From contig NZ_JARACK010000006.1 of the NCBI RefSeq assembly GCF_028767185.1, positions 124,001-188,000 of the forward strand: 64,000 bases of DNA, given 5' to 3'. The stretch's first letter is position 1. The number at the start of each line of letters is the position of its first letter. Shown piece by piece: positions 1-9,685 of the stretch. The notes below the pieces were generated by a model. That model was not told the origin of the DNA. It ran no database searches and saw nothing but the letters and a program-made list of their open reading frames with translations. The position numbers and the translations under genes are program-made. Source of the DNA: Mangrovimonas aestuarii (GTDB lineage: Bacteria > Bacteroidota > Bacteroidia > Flavobacteriales > Flavobacteriaceae).

Positions 1-1222
1 CATCTTCACCATAAATCACACCCTGAAGAGAATTTCCATTATATTGGATCACTCTAGATATCGCGTAATAAGGGTAATCAGGTGTACCTTCAATATAGTC
101 AAAATCAACTGTTACCAACCATCCATCAGCACCCCATACCTCAACAAATGTTCTTAACTCAACATTACCCGTCAACATTGATTTAAAGTCGGTCACATCT
201 ATTTCGAAACCACGATCCAATTGATGATTATCAACACCATAAGGAGTTATGTAACGCCCTAATTCATACCATTCACCTGAAGCAACATCCTTCACTTGAA
301 CGTTAGCATAAACATCCCAATCATTACATCCTCCTGTAGGACACTCCAACTTAACATACATCTTAATAGATTGCACATCACTTAAGTCCGACGGCAGGTT
401 AAAGGTTTGTACAGAAGATTGGCTTAATCCACTACCAAAAGCCAAGTGTTGTTGATTATATGTTCTATAAGATTCAGGTCCACCAGTTCCCAATAATGAA
501 ACTTCAACACTTGTTACTGCTTCACTTTGAATGTTTAACATACCTTCAACCTCACCTACGATTTCCGGATTGAATTTCACATAAACAGTATTTACATTAT
601 TAGCATTAGCTGCAGAAATTTGAAGTGAAGTCTCAAAAGTTTCGTTGTCTAATGAAATCTCAAACCCTTCATTAGAAATTAATGATATATCATTTTCCAA
701 TTGATACCCCTTAACAGTAAAAGTTTCAACCGATGGTTCTGCGTTTATGGGAACACTTCCAAAGTTAAGCGATAGACTTGATACTTCTATAAAAGGCAAT
801 CCCTCACCCATCACATCTAGCACCACAGATTCAGCATCTTCTGACTCAAAAGTTATTGTCCCAGAAATATCACCAACGGCAGATTCTGCAGGAGCAAATC
901 TTACATATACAATATTAGTTGAATTGTTGGCATCTTCCATAGTAATGGTAACCTGTTCTGTAAATGTTTCATCGTCCAATGACACTTCAAAATTATCTGA
1001 AGCATTAATAACCATCCCAGCATTTAAATTTTGTCCTTCAACAGATATATTTTTAGAGGCTGAGTGGCTAAGTACATCGGTTGCCTCAAAAATGGTTATT
1101 GCACCATTTACAGTAATTTGCGGTTCATTGGTTGTATCGTCATCACTACAGTTTGTTACCGCGATAAACAACAACAAAGCGCTGAAAAATGAAAGTTTCG
1201 TTTTGAGTTGAGTTAGTTTCAT
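1..1222 (-). CDS. PNGase F-like surface lipoprotein, 3' end outside window
   Basis: Read on the minus strand from ATG at 1220-1222; about 407 codons are visible and the frame is still open at base 1. Residues 1-24 are a signal peptide ending at lipid-acceptor C25, followed by S-D-D-D, the type of sequence that sends Bacteroidota lipoproteins to the cell surface. Residues about 30-245 hold two related Ig-like domains of about 105 residues. From about 250 the sequence follows the N-terminal half of peptide-N-glycosidase F (Elizabethkingia enzyme): GSGLSQS, a C-P-x3-C-x-D-W-D-x-YANV block, GEWYELGRYITPYG and E-V-D-FD. D303 lies where the family has catalytic Asp60 and E361 where it has Glu118. 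The family removes N-glycans from asparagine; a host or algal glycoprotein substrate is inference. The C-terminal half, with the third catalytic residue, cannot be seen. Confidence 0.85.
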   Translation of the reverse strand, partial: MKLTQLKTKLSFFSALLLFIAVTNCSDDDTTNEPQITVNGAITIFEATDVLSHSASKNISVEGQNLNAGMVINASDNFEVSLDDETFTEQVTITMEDANNSTNIVYVRFAPAESAVGDISGTITFESEDAESVVLDVMGEGLPFIEVSSLSLNFGSVPINAEPSVETFTVKGYQLENDISLISNEGFEISLDNETFETSLQISAANANNVNTVYVKFNPEIVGEVEGMLNIQSEAVTSVEVSLLGTGGPESYRTYNQQHLAFGSGLSQSSVQTFNLPSDLSDVQSIKMYVKLECPTGGCNDWDVYANVQVKDVASGEWYELGRYITPYGVDNHQLDRGFEIDVTDFKSMLTGNVELRTFVEVWGADGWLVTVDFDYIEGTPDYPYYAISRVIQYNGNSLQGVIYGED

Positions 1223-1340
1223 AAAGTTTATTTTTGTTTTAAGCGCCCTAAATTATAAATTATTAGCATTTTTTTTAGAAAACCTATACTTTAGTTTTCC
1301 AATTTTGTATAATCTGTAATAAAGCTATACTTTTCTGTTC

Positions 1341-3443
1341 ATGCCTATTAACCTACAGACCCCAATTGATTATTTAAAAGGTGTTGGACCTAATCGCGCC
1401 GATTTATTACGTAAGGAAATGGGCGTACACACTTATCAAGATTTAATTAACCTGTTTCCTAACAGATATCTCGATCGTACCCAGTACTACAAAATTGGGC
1501 AATTGCAACCTAACAGTTCAGAAATACAAATCATTGGTCAGGTTGTTAGCCTACAGGAAGTAAAACAAAAACGCGGTAAACGACTAGTTGCTGTTTTCAA
1601 GGATGAAACAGGAAGTATGGAACTGGTTTGGTTCCGTGGCCATAAGTGGATAAAGGACAGTATTAAACTGCATAGATCCTATGTCATTTTTGGAAAAACC
1701 AATTTTTACAGTGGAAAATTCAGTATGCCCCACCCTGAAATGGAACTTCTTGAAGATCACAAAAAGAGTTTGCGATCTGCTATGCAACCTATATACCCTT
1801 CTACAGAAAAACTATCTAACAAAGGTATAACTAACCGTGTAACAGGTAAAATAATACAACAGCTGTTCGTTGAAACCAATGGCCGTTTTGCAGAAACTTT
1901 GCCTGAATCACTAATACAAGAGCTCAATTTAATGAGCAAACAGGAAGCACTTTTTAACATTCATTTTCCAAAAGACCAAAATCATCTTGCTCGAGCTCAG
2001 TTTAGGTTAAAGTTTGAAGAACTATTTTACATTCAGCTTCAACTCATTTTAAAAAACCTAATCAATAAATCGAAACTTAAAGGTTTTCCATTTGAAATCG
2101 TTGGAGACTATTTCAATACTTTTTTTAAATCCTGCCTACCTTTTGATTTGACAAACGCTCAAAAAAGGGTAATAAAAGAAATACGTAATGACATGGGTAG
2201 CAATGCCCAGATGAATCGACTTTTACAGGGAGATGTTGGCTCTGGAAAAACTATTGTAGCTTTAATGGCAATGTTATTAGCTTTGGACAACGGCTTTCAG
2301 GCCTGCTTAATGGCACCAACTGAAATCCTTGCCACTCAACATTACAATGGCCTATCTGACTATTGCGAATCTTTAGACATAAACATACAATTGCTTACTG
2401 GTTCAACAAGTACTTCATCCAGAAAAATTATACATCAAGAACTTGAAAATGGCGAACTACAAATTCTTATAGGTACACATGCACTTCTTGAAGACAAAGT
2501 AAAGTTTAAAAACCTAGGACTGGCTGTTATTGATGAACAACATCGCTTTGGTGTGGCACAACGCAGTAAACTTTGGAAGAAGAACATTACACCTCCCCAT
2601 ATATTGGTTATGACGGCAACACCTATTCCTCGAACACTTGCCATGTCTGTTTATGGTGATCTCGACATTTCGGTTATAGATGAACTTCCTCCGGGTCGAC
2701 AAACCATCAAAACTGTTCATCGCTATGACAACAACCGGTTAAAGGTATTTGGTTTTGTTAGGGATGAAATTGCTAAAGGCCGTCAGGTTTACATTGTTTA
2801 CCCTTTAATTCAAGAAAGTGAAAAAATGGATTATAAGGATTTGATGGACGGTTATGAAAGTATTGCCAGAGACTTTCCAGCCCCTAAATATCAAATCTCT
2901 ATTGTTCATGGAAAAATGAAACCAGCAGACAAAGACTACGAAATGCAACGTTTTGCTAAGGGAGAAACTCAAATTATGGTGGCTACTACAGTAATTGAAG
3001 TTGGTGTAAATGTACCTAACGCATCGGTTATGATTATTGAAAGTGCCGAACGCTTTGGACTTTCACAGTTACATCAGCTAAGAGGTCGTGTAGGAAGAGG
3101 TGCTGAGCAGAGTTATTGTATTTTAATGACCAGCCATAAACTAAGCGATGACAGTAAAACACGCTTGGAAACCATGGTAAAAAGCAGTGATGGTTTTGAA
3201 ATTGCCGAAGTAGACCTTAAACTTCGAGGACCTGGAGATATCATGGGAACACAACAAAGTGGCGTTCTTAACCTAAAAATAGCCAATATCGTAAAGGACA
3301 AAGATATTATGCAACATGCTAGATATCATGCAATGAAACTACTCAAACAGGACCCTAAACTTGCAAGCCCAAAAAATACCGTTGTTTTGGAAACCTACCG
3401 TCAATTGAGCAAGTTCAAAAATATTTGGAACTACATTAGTTAA
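1341..3443 (+). CDS. recG: ATP-dependent DNA helicase RecG
   Basis: RecG reverses stalled replication forks and branch-migrates Holliday junctions. The 700-residue protein has the usual order: N-terminal wedge/OB domain (about 1-170), then helicase lobes. Walker A is G297-DVGSGKT-304, motif II is the DEQH box at 398-401 followed by RFG, and the TATPIPRT motif III follows. The C-terminal LRGRVGRG and RGPGDIMGTQQSG motifs are typical of RecG. Length is normal for the family. It stands alone: divergent from the lipoprotein to its left, convergent with the TlpA-like gene 15 bp after its stop. Confidence 0.97.
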   Translation: MPINLQTPIDYLKGVGPNRADLLRKEMGVHTYQDLINLFPNRYLDRTQYYKIGQLQPNSSEIQIIGQVVSLQEVKQKRGKRLVAVFKDETGSMELVWFRGHKWIKDSIKLHRSYVIFGKTNFYSGKFSMPHPEMELLEDHKKSLRSAMQPIYPSTEKLSNKGITNRVTGKIIQQLFVETNGRFAETLPESLIQELNLMSKQEALFNIHFPKDQNHLARAQFRLKFEELFYIQLQLILKNLINKSKLKGFPFEIVGDYFNTFFKSCLPFDLTNAQKRVIKEIRNDMGSNAQMNRLLQGDVGSGKTIVALMAMLLALDNGFQACLMAPTEILATQHYNGLSDYCESLDINIQLLTGSTSTSSRKIIHQELENGELQILIGTHALLEDKVKFKNLGLAVIDEQHRFGVAQRSKLWKKNITPPHILVMTATPIPRTLAMSVYGDLDISVIDELPPGRQTIKTVHRYDNNRLKVFGFVRDEIAKGRQVYIVYPLIQESEKMDYKDLMDGYESIARDFPAPKYQISIVHGKMKPADKDYEMQRFAKGETQIMVATTVIEVGVNVPNASVMIIESAERFGLSQLHQLRGRVGRGAEQSYCILMTSHKLSDDSKTRLETMVKSSDGFEIAEVDLKLRGPGDIMGTQQSGVLNLKIANIVKDKDIMQHARYHAMKLLKQDPKLASPKNTVVLETYRQLSKFKNIWNYIS

Positions 3444-3458
3444 TCTAAATTATCATAT

Positions 3459-4670
3459 TTACTCAGCAATAAGCTCATTTACAAAAATATTGAAGTCTTC
3501 TACAAACTCAATATATTTTTCACCCGTTGCCGGTCCATCAAATCCAGTGTGTATTTTTCTCACTTTTCCTTGTTTATCAATAAATATGCTTGTAGGATAA
3601 GACAGAACTTTATTTAACATTGGTAATTTTTCCTGGGCCTGCTCCTTGCTTGATGTTCCATATTGAGCCAAAAGCACAGGATATGTTATCCCTACGTCTT
3701 CTTTTAAACGTTCCAAATTCCCGATGGCTTTCTCCTGTGTTTTCACATACTCAAAAGCCAAGGCTACAACTTCTACTGGCTTATCTTTGTTTTCATTATA
3801 GTATTTTGAAAAAAAACGACTTTCATCCAAACAATTTGGACACCAACTTCCCATTAACTGAACTATGACAACCTTATTTTTAAACCTATCATCTTCTAAA
3901 GAAATTAAATTACCCATGACATCTGGAAAAGAAAAAGATACTTTGTCATATCCCGGATTAAGAAATGTTAAACTATCGGCATTTGGTAACTCAAATTCCT
4001 CATTACGTTTAGCTACAAAAGGTTCTTTAAAGTGGCTACCAGAATAAAATGTTCCAGTCATTGTAGAATCAGTTACTGTAGCGGTAAACAAATAAGCATG
4101 AGCTCCGTCGAAGGTAGATAGTTTTAACTTATTACCATCTATTACACCTTCCAAAAAACGATAATCTCCAGTAGTTGTCCTAAAGGTTCCTGTTACTTTT
4201 TGACCAGACTGCTTAAACACCCCTTGGGCCAAATACTTTTCTTCATAATCATTTGGGTTAAATATAGTTTCCCAATTCCCTGAAATATCAGTTTTGGACT
4301 TCTCTAAAACATCAAAACGTTCTTTTTCTCCCCAAACGGCTTCAAAAGATACTAATCTGTTTAAATTGGGGGTTATATACTTCCCTTTTAAAGTATCTCC
4401 ATTAAATTTAGCCGCCAAATAACCCTCAAAAACAGGAGGATAAATAAATACTGAATCTTTTTTATAAATAACCTTATTTAAATGAATAATTTCTTCAGCA
4501 TTATAAATTTCCATCGATTTATCACTAATCACCTTAAAATTAAAAGGTAAAACAGATGAGTCATTGACCTTGAGTTCTGCTCTATAAATACCTTTTTTAA
4601 GTTTTGGTTGAACCTTTTTTTGACAACCTATCAAACAAATCAAGCAAGTAATGGCAATAAATTTCCTCAT
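3459..4670 (-). CDS. TlpA-like thioredoxin-fold lipoprotein with CPNC
   Basis: The open frame begins at 4703, but the internal ATG at 4668-4670 gives a clean lipoprotein signal (MRKFIAITCLICLIGC, acceptor Cys 16), so this start is preferred (403 residues). Residues about 20-220 form a beta-rich domain I do not recognise by name. The C-terminal 170 residues are a TlpA/ResA-like thioredoxin fold with GSWCPNC (C277 and C280), a SYPTSIFIDKQGKVR segment carrying the cis-proline region, and the terminal helix. Expected role: reduction of disulfides or of cytochrome c haem-binding cysteines in the periplasm, tethered to a membrane by lipid. Convergent with recG; the substrate is unknown. Confidence 0.85.
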   Translation of the reverse strand: MRKFIAITCLICLIGCQKKVQPKLKKGIYRAELKVNDSSVLPFNFKVISDKSMEIYNAEEIIHLNKVIYKKDSVFIYPPVFEGYLAAKFNGDTLKGKYITPNLNRLVSFEAVWGEKERFDVLEKSKTDISGNWETIFNPNDYEEKYLAQGVFKQSGQKVTGTFRTTTGDYRFLEGVIDGNKLKLSTFDGAHAYLFTATVTDSTMTGTFYSGSHFKEPFVAKRNEEFELPNADSLTFLNPGYDKVSFSFPDVMGNLISLEDDRFKNKVVIVQLMGSWCPNCLDESRFFSKYYNENKDKPVEVVALAFEYVKTQEKAIGNLERLKEDVGITYPVLLAQYGTSSKEQAQEKLPMLNKVLSYPTSIFIDKQGKVRKIHTGFDGPATGEKYIEFVEDFNIFVNELIAE

Positions 4671-4710
4671 ATTTCTTAAAAATCCTGTGGTAAACAAATT
4701 CAATAACTCA

Positions 4711-4753
4711 AAAACAAAAAAAAAAAGACGCTAATTATAAATCAACGTCTTTT
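4711..4753 (-). terminator. Rho-independent terminator
   Basis: Arms AAAAGACG (4723-4730) and CGTCTTTT (4746-4753) with a 15-nt loop; on the minus strand the hairpin is followed by a long T run (4711-4727). It ends the transcript of the 97-residue protein just upstream. Confidence 0.75.
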
Positions 4754-4798
4754 CTGTTTAGGCTTCTAACACTTAAAAATTAACTTAATTGCCCTGTA

Positions 4799-5092
4799 TT
4801 ATTTAGAAGCAGTAGCTAATTCTGCTTTATAATAATCTTCTTGATCAATTAGTACTGCCAACCTTTTCTCGTAAGCTTCTGCAGTCAGGGTGCCTTCATC
4901 TTTTAATTTCTTCAAGTGATCTTTTTCTACCTGAATTTGATCTAAATGTTCCTGAGCTAATTGAGCCTTAGTTTTTTGAGGGGCTGTAGCTTCTGTCTTA
5001 ATAGCTGATTTTGATTGTTGTGCCATGGCACTTTGACTACCAGCCAGGGCTATGATGCCCACTACAGCTATTGCATAACTTAGTTTTTTCAT
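4799..5092 (-). CDS. Small exported helical protein
   Basis: 97 residues. A signal peptide (MKKLSYAIAVVGIIALAGSQ, then SAMAQ, cleavage near 24-25) is followed by a charged, glutamine- and lysine-rich stretch and a helical tail. The tail (LKKLKDEGTLTAEAYEKRL) resembles the short SHOCT-like helix pair often found at C-termini, but this is weak. Probably a small periplasmic protein. It has its own terminator and is divergent from pheT. No function can be assigned. Confidence 0.7.
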   Translation of the reverse strand: MKKLSYAIAVVGIIALAGSQSAMAQQSKSAIKTEATAPQKTKAQLAQEHLDQIQVEKDHLKKLKDEGTLTAEAYEKRLAVLIDQEDYYKAELATASK

Positions 5093-5162
5093 AGGTATAT
5101 TCGGATTTTAAAATTCGATTTTAGATTAATAAAAGGCTAAAAATACAATTTTTAGGTCAATG

Positions 5163-5193
5163 TTTGAATGCTATGACCAATATTTTATCTTTG
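5163..5193 (+). promoter_or_regulatory. pheT promoter (Bacteroidota type)
   Basis: A -33 element TTTG (5163-5166), a 19-nt spacer and the -7 element TATCTTTG (5186-5193, consensus TAnnTTTG). The predicted start of transcription is near 5199, about 18 nt before the ATG. Confidence 0.75.
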
Positions 5194-5216
5194 CAGACTT
5201 AATATAAGCACCACAT

Positions 5217-7643
5217 ATGAAGATTTCTTATAATTGGATTAAACAATTCCTTAAAACAGATTGGACTGCAGAACAAACCGGCGAACTCCTTACAGATTTA
5301 GGTCTTGAAGTTGAAGGCATTGAGGCTTATCAATCTGTGAAAGGCGGATTGGAAGGTGTTGTTGTTGGTGAAGTACTAACTTGCGAACAACACCCAAATG
5401 CCGACAAATTAAAAATTACCACAGTAAATATCGGTCATGAAGAAGCAGTACAAATTGTTTGTGGTGCACCTAACGTGGCAGCAGGCCAAAAAGTACCTGT
5501 AGCAACAATTGGCACAACACTATATACCGAAGAAGGTGAAGCTTGGACTATCAAAAAAGGTAAAATCCGCGGAGAAGCCAGTTTTGGGATGATTTGTGCC
5601 GAAGACGAATTGGGTCTAGGGAAATCGCATGACGGAATCATGGTATTAGATGCCAAACTTAAGCCTGGTACCCCTGCAGCAGATATTTTTGAGGTAGAAA
5701 ACGATCAAGTATTCGAAATCGGGTTAACTCCAAACCGCTCTGATGCCATGAGTCACTGGGGGACAGCTAGGGATTTAAGAGCTGGTCTTATACAGCGTGA
5801 TATCCATACTGAAATGATTACACCTTCAGTAAGTGCTTTTTATGTTGAAAACAGAACACTTAAGATTGATGTTGATGTACTGAACAAAGATTTGGCTCCA
5901 CGTTACTGTGGTGTGACAATGACAGGTTTAAAAGTTACTGAATCTCCAGATTGGTTAAAGCATCGCTTAAAAGCTATTGGATTAACCCCAAAGAACAACG
6001 TTGTTGACGCTACCAATTATGTCATGCATGAGTTGGGTCAACCACTCCACGCTTTCGATACTAGTAAAATAAGCGGTAATAAAATAGAAGTAAAGACCGT
6101 TAAAGCTGGCACTAAATTTATCACTTTAGATGAAGTAGAACGAGAACTACACGAAGATGATTTAATGATATGCGACTCGGAAAAACCAATGTGTATTGCA
6201 GGAGTTTTGGGTGGAATTGAATCTAGCGTTAGCCAATCTACAACCAGCATATTCCTTGAAAGTGCCTACTTTAATCCTGTTAGCATCAGAAAGACAGCAA
6301 AACGCCATGGTTTAAATACTGATGCTTCTTTTAGATTTGAGCGTGGTATCGATCCTAATATTACAGAGTACGCACTAAAACGAGCTGCACTTCTTATTCA
6401 AGAGCTAGCTGGTGGTGATGTTGCCTCCGATGTTATTGATTCTTATCCAAACAAGATTGAGGATAAAATTGTAAGACTAAGTTTTGAAAATGCCAAGAAG
6501 CTTATTGGAGAAGAACTTCCTAAAGAAACTATCAAGCGCATATTGACATCCTTAGATATTAAGGTAAATAACGTTACCGAAACAGGCTTAGGCCTAACGG
6601 TTCCAGCCTACAGAAATGACGTTTTGAGAGAGGCTGATGTTATTGAGGAAATATTAAGGGTTTATGGTTATAACAATATAGGTATTACCGAAAAACTAAA
6701 TGCTTCAATTTCCAACAGCTCTAAATTTGAAGATTATAAGCTTCAGAATGTTATTGGAAACCAATTGGCATCACAGGGTTTTTTCGAAATGATGGCTAAC
6801 TCACTTACAACTCCATCATACATCTCACTTAGTGAACAGCTAAAGGAAGATCACAATGTTACCATGCTTAATCCATTAAGTAATGACTTATCTGTTCTTA
6901 GACAGTCTATGTTATTTTCTGGATTGGAATCTTTAGCTTATAACATTAATCGAAAGCGCAATAGATTAAAGTTGTTTGAATTCGGAAAAACATATCATGA
7001 TTTCAACGGAAATCGTGAAGAATTTAAACATCTTTCACTTTTTGTGACAGGAACAAAGTCATATGAAAGTTGGCATACTCCTGAACAGCCTAGTGATTTC
7101 TTCTATTTAAAGGGAATTATCAATGTTATTTTAGAACGTTTAGGCATTTCAAGATATAAAACTGCTCCAATCAATAATGATCTATTAAGCGAAGGGATGC
7201 TATACGAATTAGGCAAAATGCAATTGGTTAGTTTTGGTTTAGTTAAAAAAACTGTATTAAAGCATTTCGACATCGGTCAAGAAGTGCTGTATGCTGATTT
7301 CAATTGGGACGCCATAATAGATATGGCCAAGAGAAATAAAATATCTTTCCAGCCAATACCAAAATACCCTGAAGTACGTCGTGATTTTGCACTTTTGCTT
7401 GACAATAAAGTAACTTTTAACGAGATATACGATATTGCTGGAAAAACTGAAAAGAAACTTTTAAAGGCTGTTAATCTTTTCGACGTTTACCAAGGAAAAA
7501 ATTTACCAGAAGGCAAAAAGAGTTATGCTGTGAGTTTTACATTCCAGGATGAAGAAAAGACTTTAACAGATAAGCAAATTGATAAGATAATGAATAAACT
7601 CCAAAAGAGTTTTGAAACACAACTGGGAGCCGAACTAAGGTAG
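5217..7643 (+). CDS. pheT: Phenylalanine-tRNA ligase beta subunit
   Basis: 808 residues, normal length for bacterial PheT, which pairs with PheS to charge tRNA-Phe. The N-terminal PheT block (MKISYNWIKQFL) leads into the EMAP-II-like tRNA-binding domain (about 40-155, with HPNADKLK and IVCGAPNV). Next come the B3/4 editing domain (including NYVMHELGQPLHAFD), the B5 domain, the catalytic-like core and the C-terminal FDX-ACB anticodon-binding domain (KYPEVRRDFALLL near 715). pheS is not adjacent, which is usual in this phylum. A consensus promoter lies directly upstream and a strong terminator follows. Confidence 0.98.
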   Translation: MKISYNWIKQFLKTDWTAEQTGELLTDLGLEVEGIEAYQSVKGGLEGVVVGEVLTCEQHPNADKLKITTVNIGHEEAVQIVCGAPNVAAGQKVPVATIGTTLYTEEGEAWTIKKGKIRGEASFGMICAEDELGLGKSHDGIMVLDAKLKPGTPAADIFEVENDQVFEIGLTPNRSDAMSHWGTARDLRAGLIQRDIHTEMITPSVSAFYVENRTLKIDVDVLNKDLAPRYCGVTMTGLKVTESPDWLKHRLKAIGLTPKNNVVDATNYVMHELGQPLHAFDTSKISGNKIEVKTVKAGTKFITLDEVERELHEDDLMICDSEKPMCIAGVLGGIESSVSQSTTSIFLESAYFNPVSIRKTAKRHGLNTDASFRFERGIDPNITEYALKRAALLIQELAGGDVASDVIDSYPNKIEDKIVRLSFENAKKLIGEELPKETIKRILTSLDIKVNNVTETGLGLTVPAYRNDVLREADVIEEILRVYGYNNIGITEKLNASISNSSKFEDYKLQNVIGNQLASQGFFEMMANSLTTPSYISLSEQLKEDHNVTMLNPLSNDLSVLRQSMLFSGLESLAYNINRKRNRLKLFEFGKTYHDFNGNREEFKHLSLFVTGTKSYESWHTPEQPSDFFYLKGIINVILERLGISRYKTAPINNDLLSEGMLYELGKMQLVSFGLVKKTVLKHFDIGQEVLYADFNWDAIIDMAKRNKISFQPIPKYPEVRRDFALLLDNKVTFNEIYDIAGKTEKKLLKAVNLFDVYQGKNLPEGKKSYAVSFTFQDEEKTLTDKQIDKIMNKLQKSFETQLGAELR

Positions 7644-7673
7644 CCCTGTCAATACAGATATAAGTTTAAAAGT

Positions 7674-7712
7674 CCTTAATTGCTATACATCAGCAATTAA
7701 GGATTTTTTTTT
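7674..7712 (+). terminator. Rho-independent terminator after pheT
   Basis: Perfect 10-bp arms CCTTAATTGC (7674-7683) and GCAATTAAGG (7693-7702), 9-nt loop, then an uninterrupted T run to 7712. Confidence 0.9.
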
Positions 7713-7767
7713 AACATCTATTCTCCTGCTGTTTTCGTAAATTTATGGGTATCAATCACTTGACAAA

Positions 7768-8478
7768 ATGGGGGTAGATATAACATCTAAATTAAAAAAA
7801 CACCGCAACAAGCAATTAGGTGGTAAAGCCATTTTAAACATGGTTAAAGCGTATTTGGATGAAGACCTCAAACACGACACACAAATTCACAACACTTTAG
7901 AAAAAGGATCTAAGAATGAAACAAATACTTTTGATTTGGATCTTCTTGATTCTGATAGAATCTTTCACATTGACTCAATAAAAAAAATATGTATTACTTA
8001 CCGCCTGAGGTTTTTGGATAGTAGCCTATTTAAGGGAGATTATCCATACGAAGCTATTAAGGAAATAAAACGGCTTGAAGTTAAGCATAACATCAAACTC
8101 CATGGATTTAAAATTGTTGCTCCCAGCAAACTTTTTAAACTTGAAAACTACGACGATCCGTTACTATTTGCTCCTATCGGAAACGGTTATTATTTTTTAA
8201 TTCATCATTGGGGAAATGAACTCAATAAATGGAGAAAATGGCTGATGTTGCCTTTCAAAAATTTGGATACTTTGATTGTAAGTGCTCTTTTAACAACCTT
8301 GCTCTTGACCTTATGTGTTCCATGGTCTGTTTACGACTCAGGAAAAGAAACATCTCAGTTTTTATTAGTATTCTTCTTTATGTTTAAAATTGTGGGATTT
8401 ATCATTATTTTCTTTGGTATTAGTCGAGGAAAAAACTTCAACTCCGCTATTTGGAACAGCAAATATTTCAACCATTAA
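7768..8478 (+). CDS. Hypothetical protein with two C-terminal membrane segments
   Basis: 236 residues, no family recognised. The first 165 residues are soluble, rich in lysine and aspartate, without a signal peptide. Two hydrophobic stretches follow (about 170-190, LIVSALLTTLLLTLCVPWSV, and about 199-220), so the N-terminal part is probably cytoplasmic and anchored at its C-terminus. It lies alone between the pheT terminator and the convergent TauE-type gene, whose last 11 bases overlap its own. I know of no functional assignment. Confidence 0.65.
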   Translation: MGVDITSKLKKHRNKQLGGKAILNMVKAYLDEDLKHDTQIHNTLEKGSKNETNTFDLDLLDSDRIFHIDSIKKICITYRLRFLDSSLFKGDYPYEAIKEIKRLEVKHNIKLHGFKIVAPSKLFKLENYDDPLLFAPIGNGYYFLIHHWGNELNKWRKWLMLPFKNLDTLIVSALLTTLLLTLCVPWSVYDSGKETSQFLLVFFFMFKIVGFIIIFFGISRGKNFNSAIWNSKYFNH

Positions 8479-9208
8479 TTTGAATAACGGTTTTGATTAA
8501 AGTCATAAGCCCTATTAGAAGAATTAAAATCAGTGATCCCTTTTTAAAATTCTCTTGAGATATTTTGTTTAGTATCAATTTACCTACGTAAGTACCTAAA
8601 AATCCTATTCCAACCAAAAAAGGGATATAAATAAGTACCTCATTGGTTACATATCCATTAAGTACATATACGACACTTCTACTAAAATCAACAAAAAAAT
8701 CAATCCCTGCAGATGTTGCAATAAAGACTTGTTTTTCCAAATTAAAAGCAGCCATCGTAAGTCCACGAATAGCCCCACCAGTACCTAAAATTCCCGCCAA
8801 CAAACCAGACAAACTCCCTCCTAGAGCAGCTTCTTTTTTATGTGGTTTAAAAACTAAATCCTTTTTAATAAGAAACAATAAACTTAAAGCAACCAAAAAG
8901 ACACCTAAGAACAACTCCAGCAAAAATGCATCCAGGTACTTACTGGCAATACCTCCTAAAATCACAAAAAGTACTGCAGGAACTCCTATAGTGATCATTA
9001 ACTGTTTACTTACTCCTTTTCTGAACAGTGCAATTTTACTTAGGTTACTTGCCACATGAAATAATGCTGTAATACCCAATACCGTTTGAAAAGGGAAATA
9101 AAAATTGGCAAGGGGCACAAAAAACACTGAAGATCCAAAGCCTCCAATAGTACCTATAATCTCTGCCAAAAGAGCCAGTAAAAGAAATGTGAATTCTAAA
9201 TTTTTCAA
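8468..9208 (-). CDS. TauE/SafE family membrane permease
   Basis: 246 residues with about eight hydrophobic helices. The glycine-rich motifs near the start (EIIGTIGGFGSSVFFVPL) and again at the middle (LSGLLAGILGTGGAIRG) form the internal duplication that marks the sulfite exporter TauE/SafE family. Members move sulfite, sulfoacetate, taurine or other small anions across the inner membrane; the substrate here cannot be read from sequence. Its 3' end overlaps the 236-residue gene on the other strand by 11 bp. Confidence 0.85.
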   Translation of the reverse strand: MKNLEFTFLLLALLAEIIGTIGGFGSSVFFVPLANFYFPFQTVLGITALFHVASNLSKIALFRKGVSKQLMITIGVPAVLFVILGGIASKYLDAFLLELFLGVFLVALSLLFLIKKDLVFKPHKKEAALGGSLSGLLAGILGTGGAIRGLTMAAFNLEKQVFIATSAGIDFFVDFSRSVVYVLNGYVTNEVLIYIPFLVGIGFLGTYVGKLILNKISQENFKKGSLILILLIGLMTLIKTVIQING

Positions 9209-9278
9209 TACGGTTAGTATGGTTGTTATTCTAAATTTAAGAAAATAACAGCAACTTATACAGGAAAGTTATAAGCAC

Positions 9279-9306
9279 AAAAAACCCTGCAAATTTGCAG
9301 GGTTTT
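9279..9306 (-). terminator. Terminator of the cold-shock gene
   Basis: Arms AAAACCCTGC (9281-9290) and GCAGGGTTTT (9297-9306) around a 6-nt loop, with a T run on the minus strand, 22 bp after the cold-shock stop codon. Confidence 0.85.
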
Positions 9307-9327
9307 CGTTCACATAAAAAATGAGAA

Positions 9328-9519
9328 TTAAATAACTTTTACATTTATAGCGTTTAAGCCTTTTTTTCCTTCCTTTAATTCGAACTCTACAGCATCTCCT
9401 TGAGAAATTCTGTCTACTAATCCAGAAATGTGCACAAAATACTCGCTTGTAGAATTATCTTCAACAATAAATCCAAATCCTTTAGTTTCGTTGAAGAACT
9501 TAACTGTTCCGTTTTTCAC
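9328..9519 (-). CDS. Cold-shock-domain RNA-binding protein
   Basis: 63 residues, one cold-shock domain. It carries MKNGTVKFFNETKGFGFI with RNP1 (KGFGFI) and a variant RNP2 (EYFVHIS), and keeps the GD-VEFEL strand. Such proteins bind single-stranded RNA and act as RNA chaperones. About 165 bp of very AT-rich DNA separates it from the divergent DUF2007 gene; a long 5' leader, common for csp genes, would fit but no clear -7 element was found there. Confidence 0.95.
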   Translation of the reverse strand: MKNGTVKFFNETKGFGFIVEDNSTSEYFVHISGLVDRISQGDAVEFELKEGKKGLNAINVKVI

Positions 9520-9685
9520 TGTAATAAAATAATAAATTAATAAAGTCTAAAGATAACATTTAATAAATGCAATCGATAATAAATTAATTTATTTTTTTGG
9601 AAACAAAATGTAATTCAAACACGACAATAAATGCACTCCAAATATTTTGTATATTTATTAGACTATACCTTAAAAGCAAAGCCTA

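Noticed and set aside
747-1211. Plus-strand open frame of 154 codons
   Set aside because: It is the antisense of the PNGase F-like lipoprotein gene, has a Ser/Thr-rich composition without motifs, and lacks a promoter.
1304-1335. TTTG-N20-TACTTTTC before recG as a promoter
   Set aside because: The last base of the -7 element is wrong and the start site would fall on the ATG itself; too weak to list.
8643-9059. Plus-strand open frame of 138 codons
   Set aside because: Antisense shadow of the TauE/SafE permease gene, with a proline/lysine-rich product typical of such shadows.
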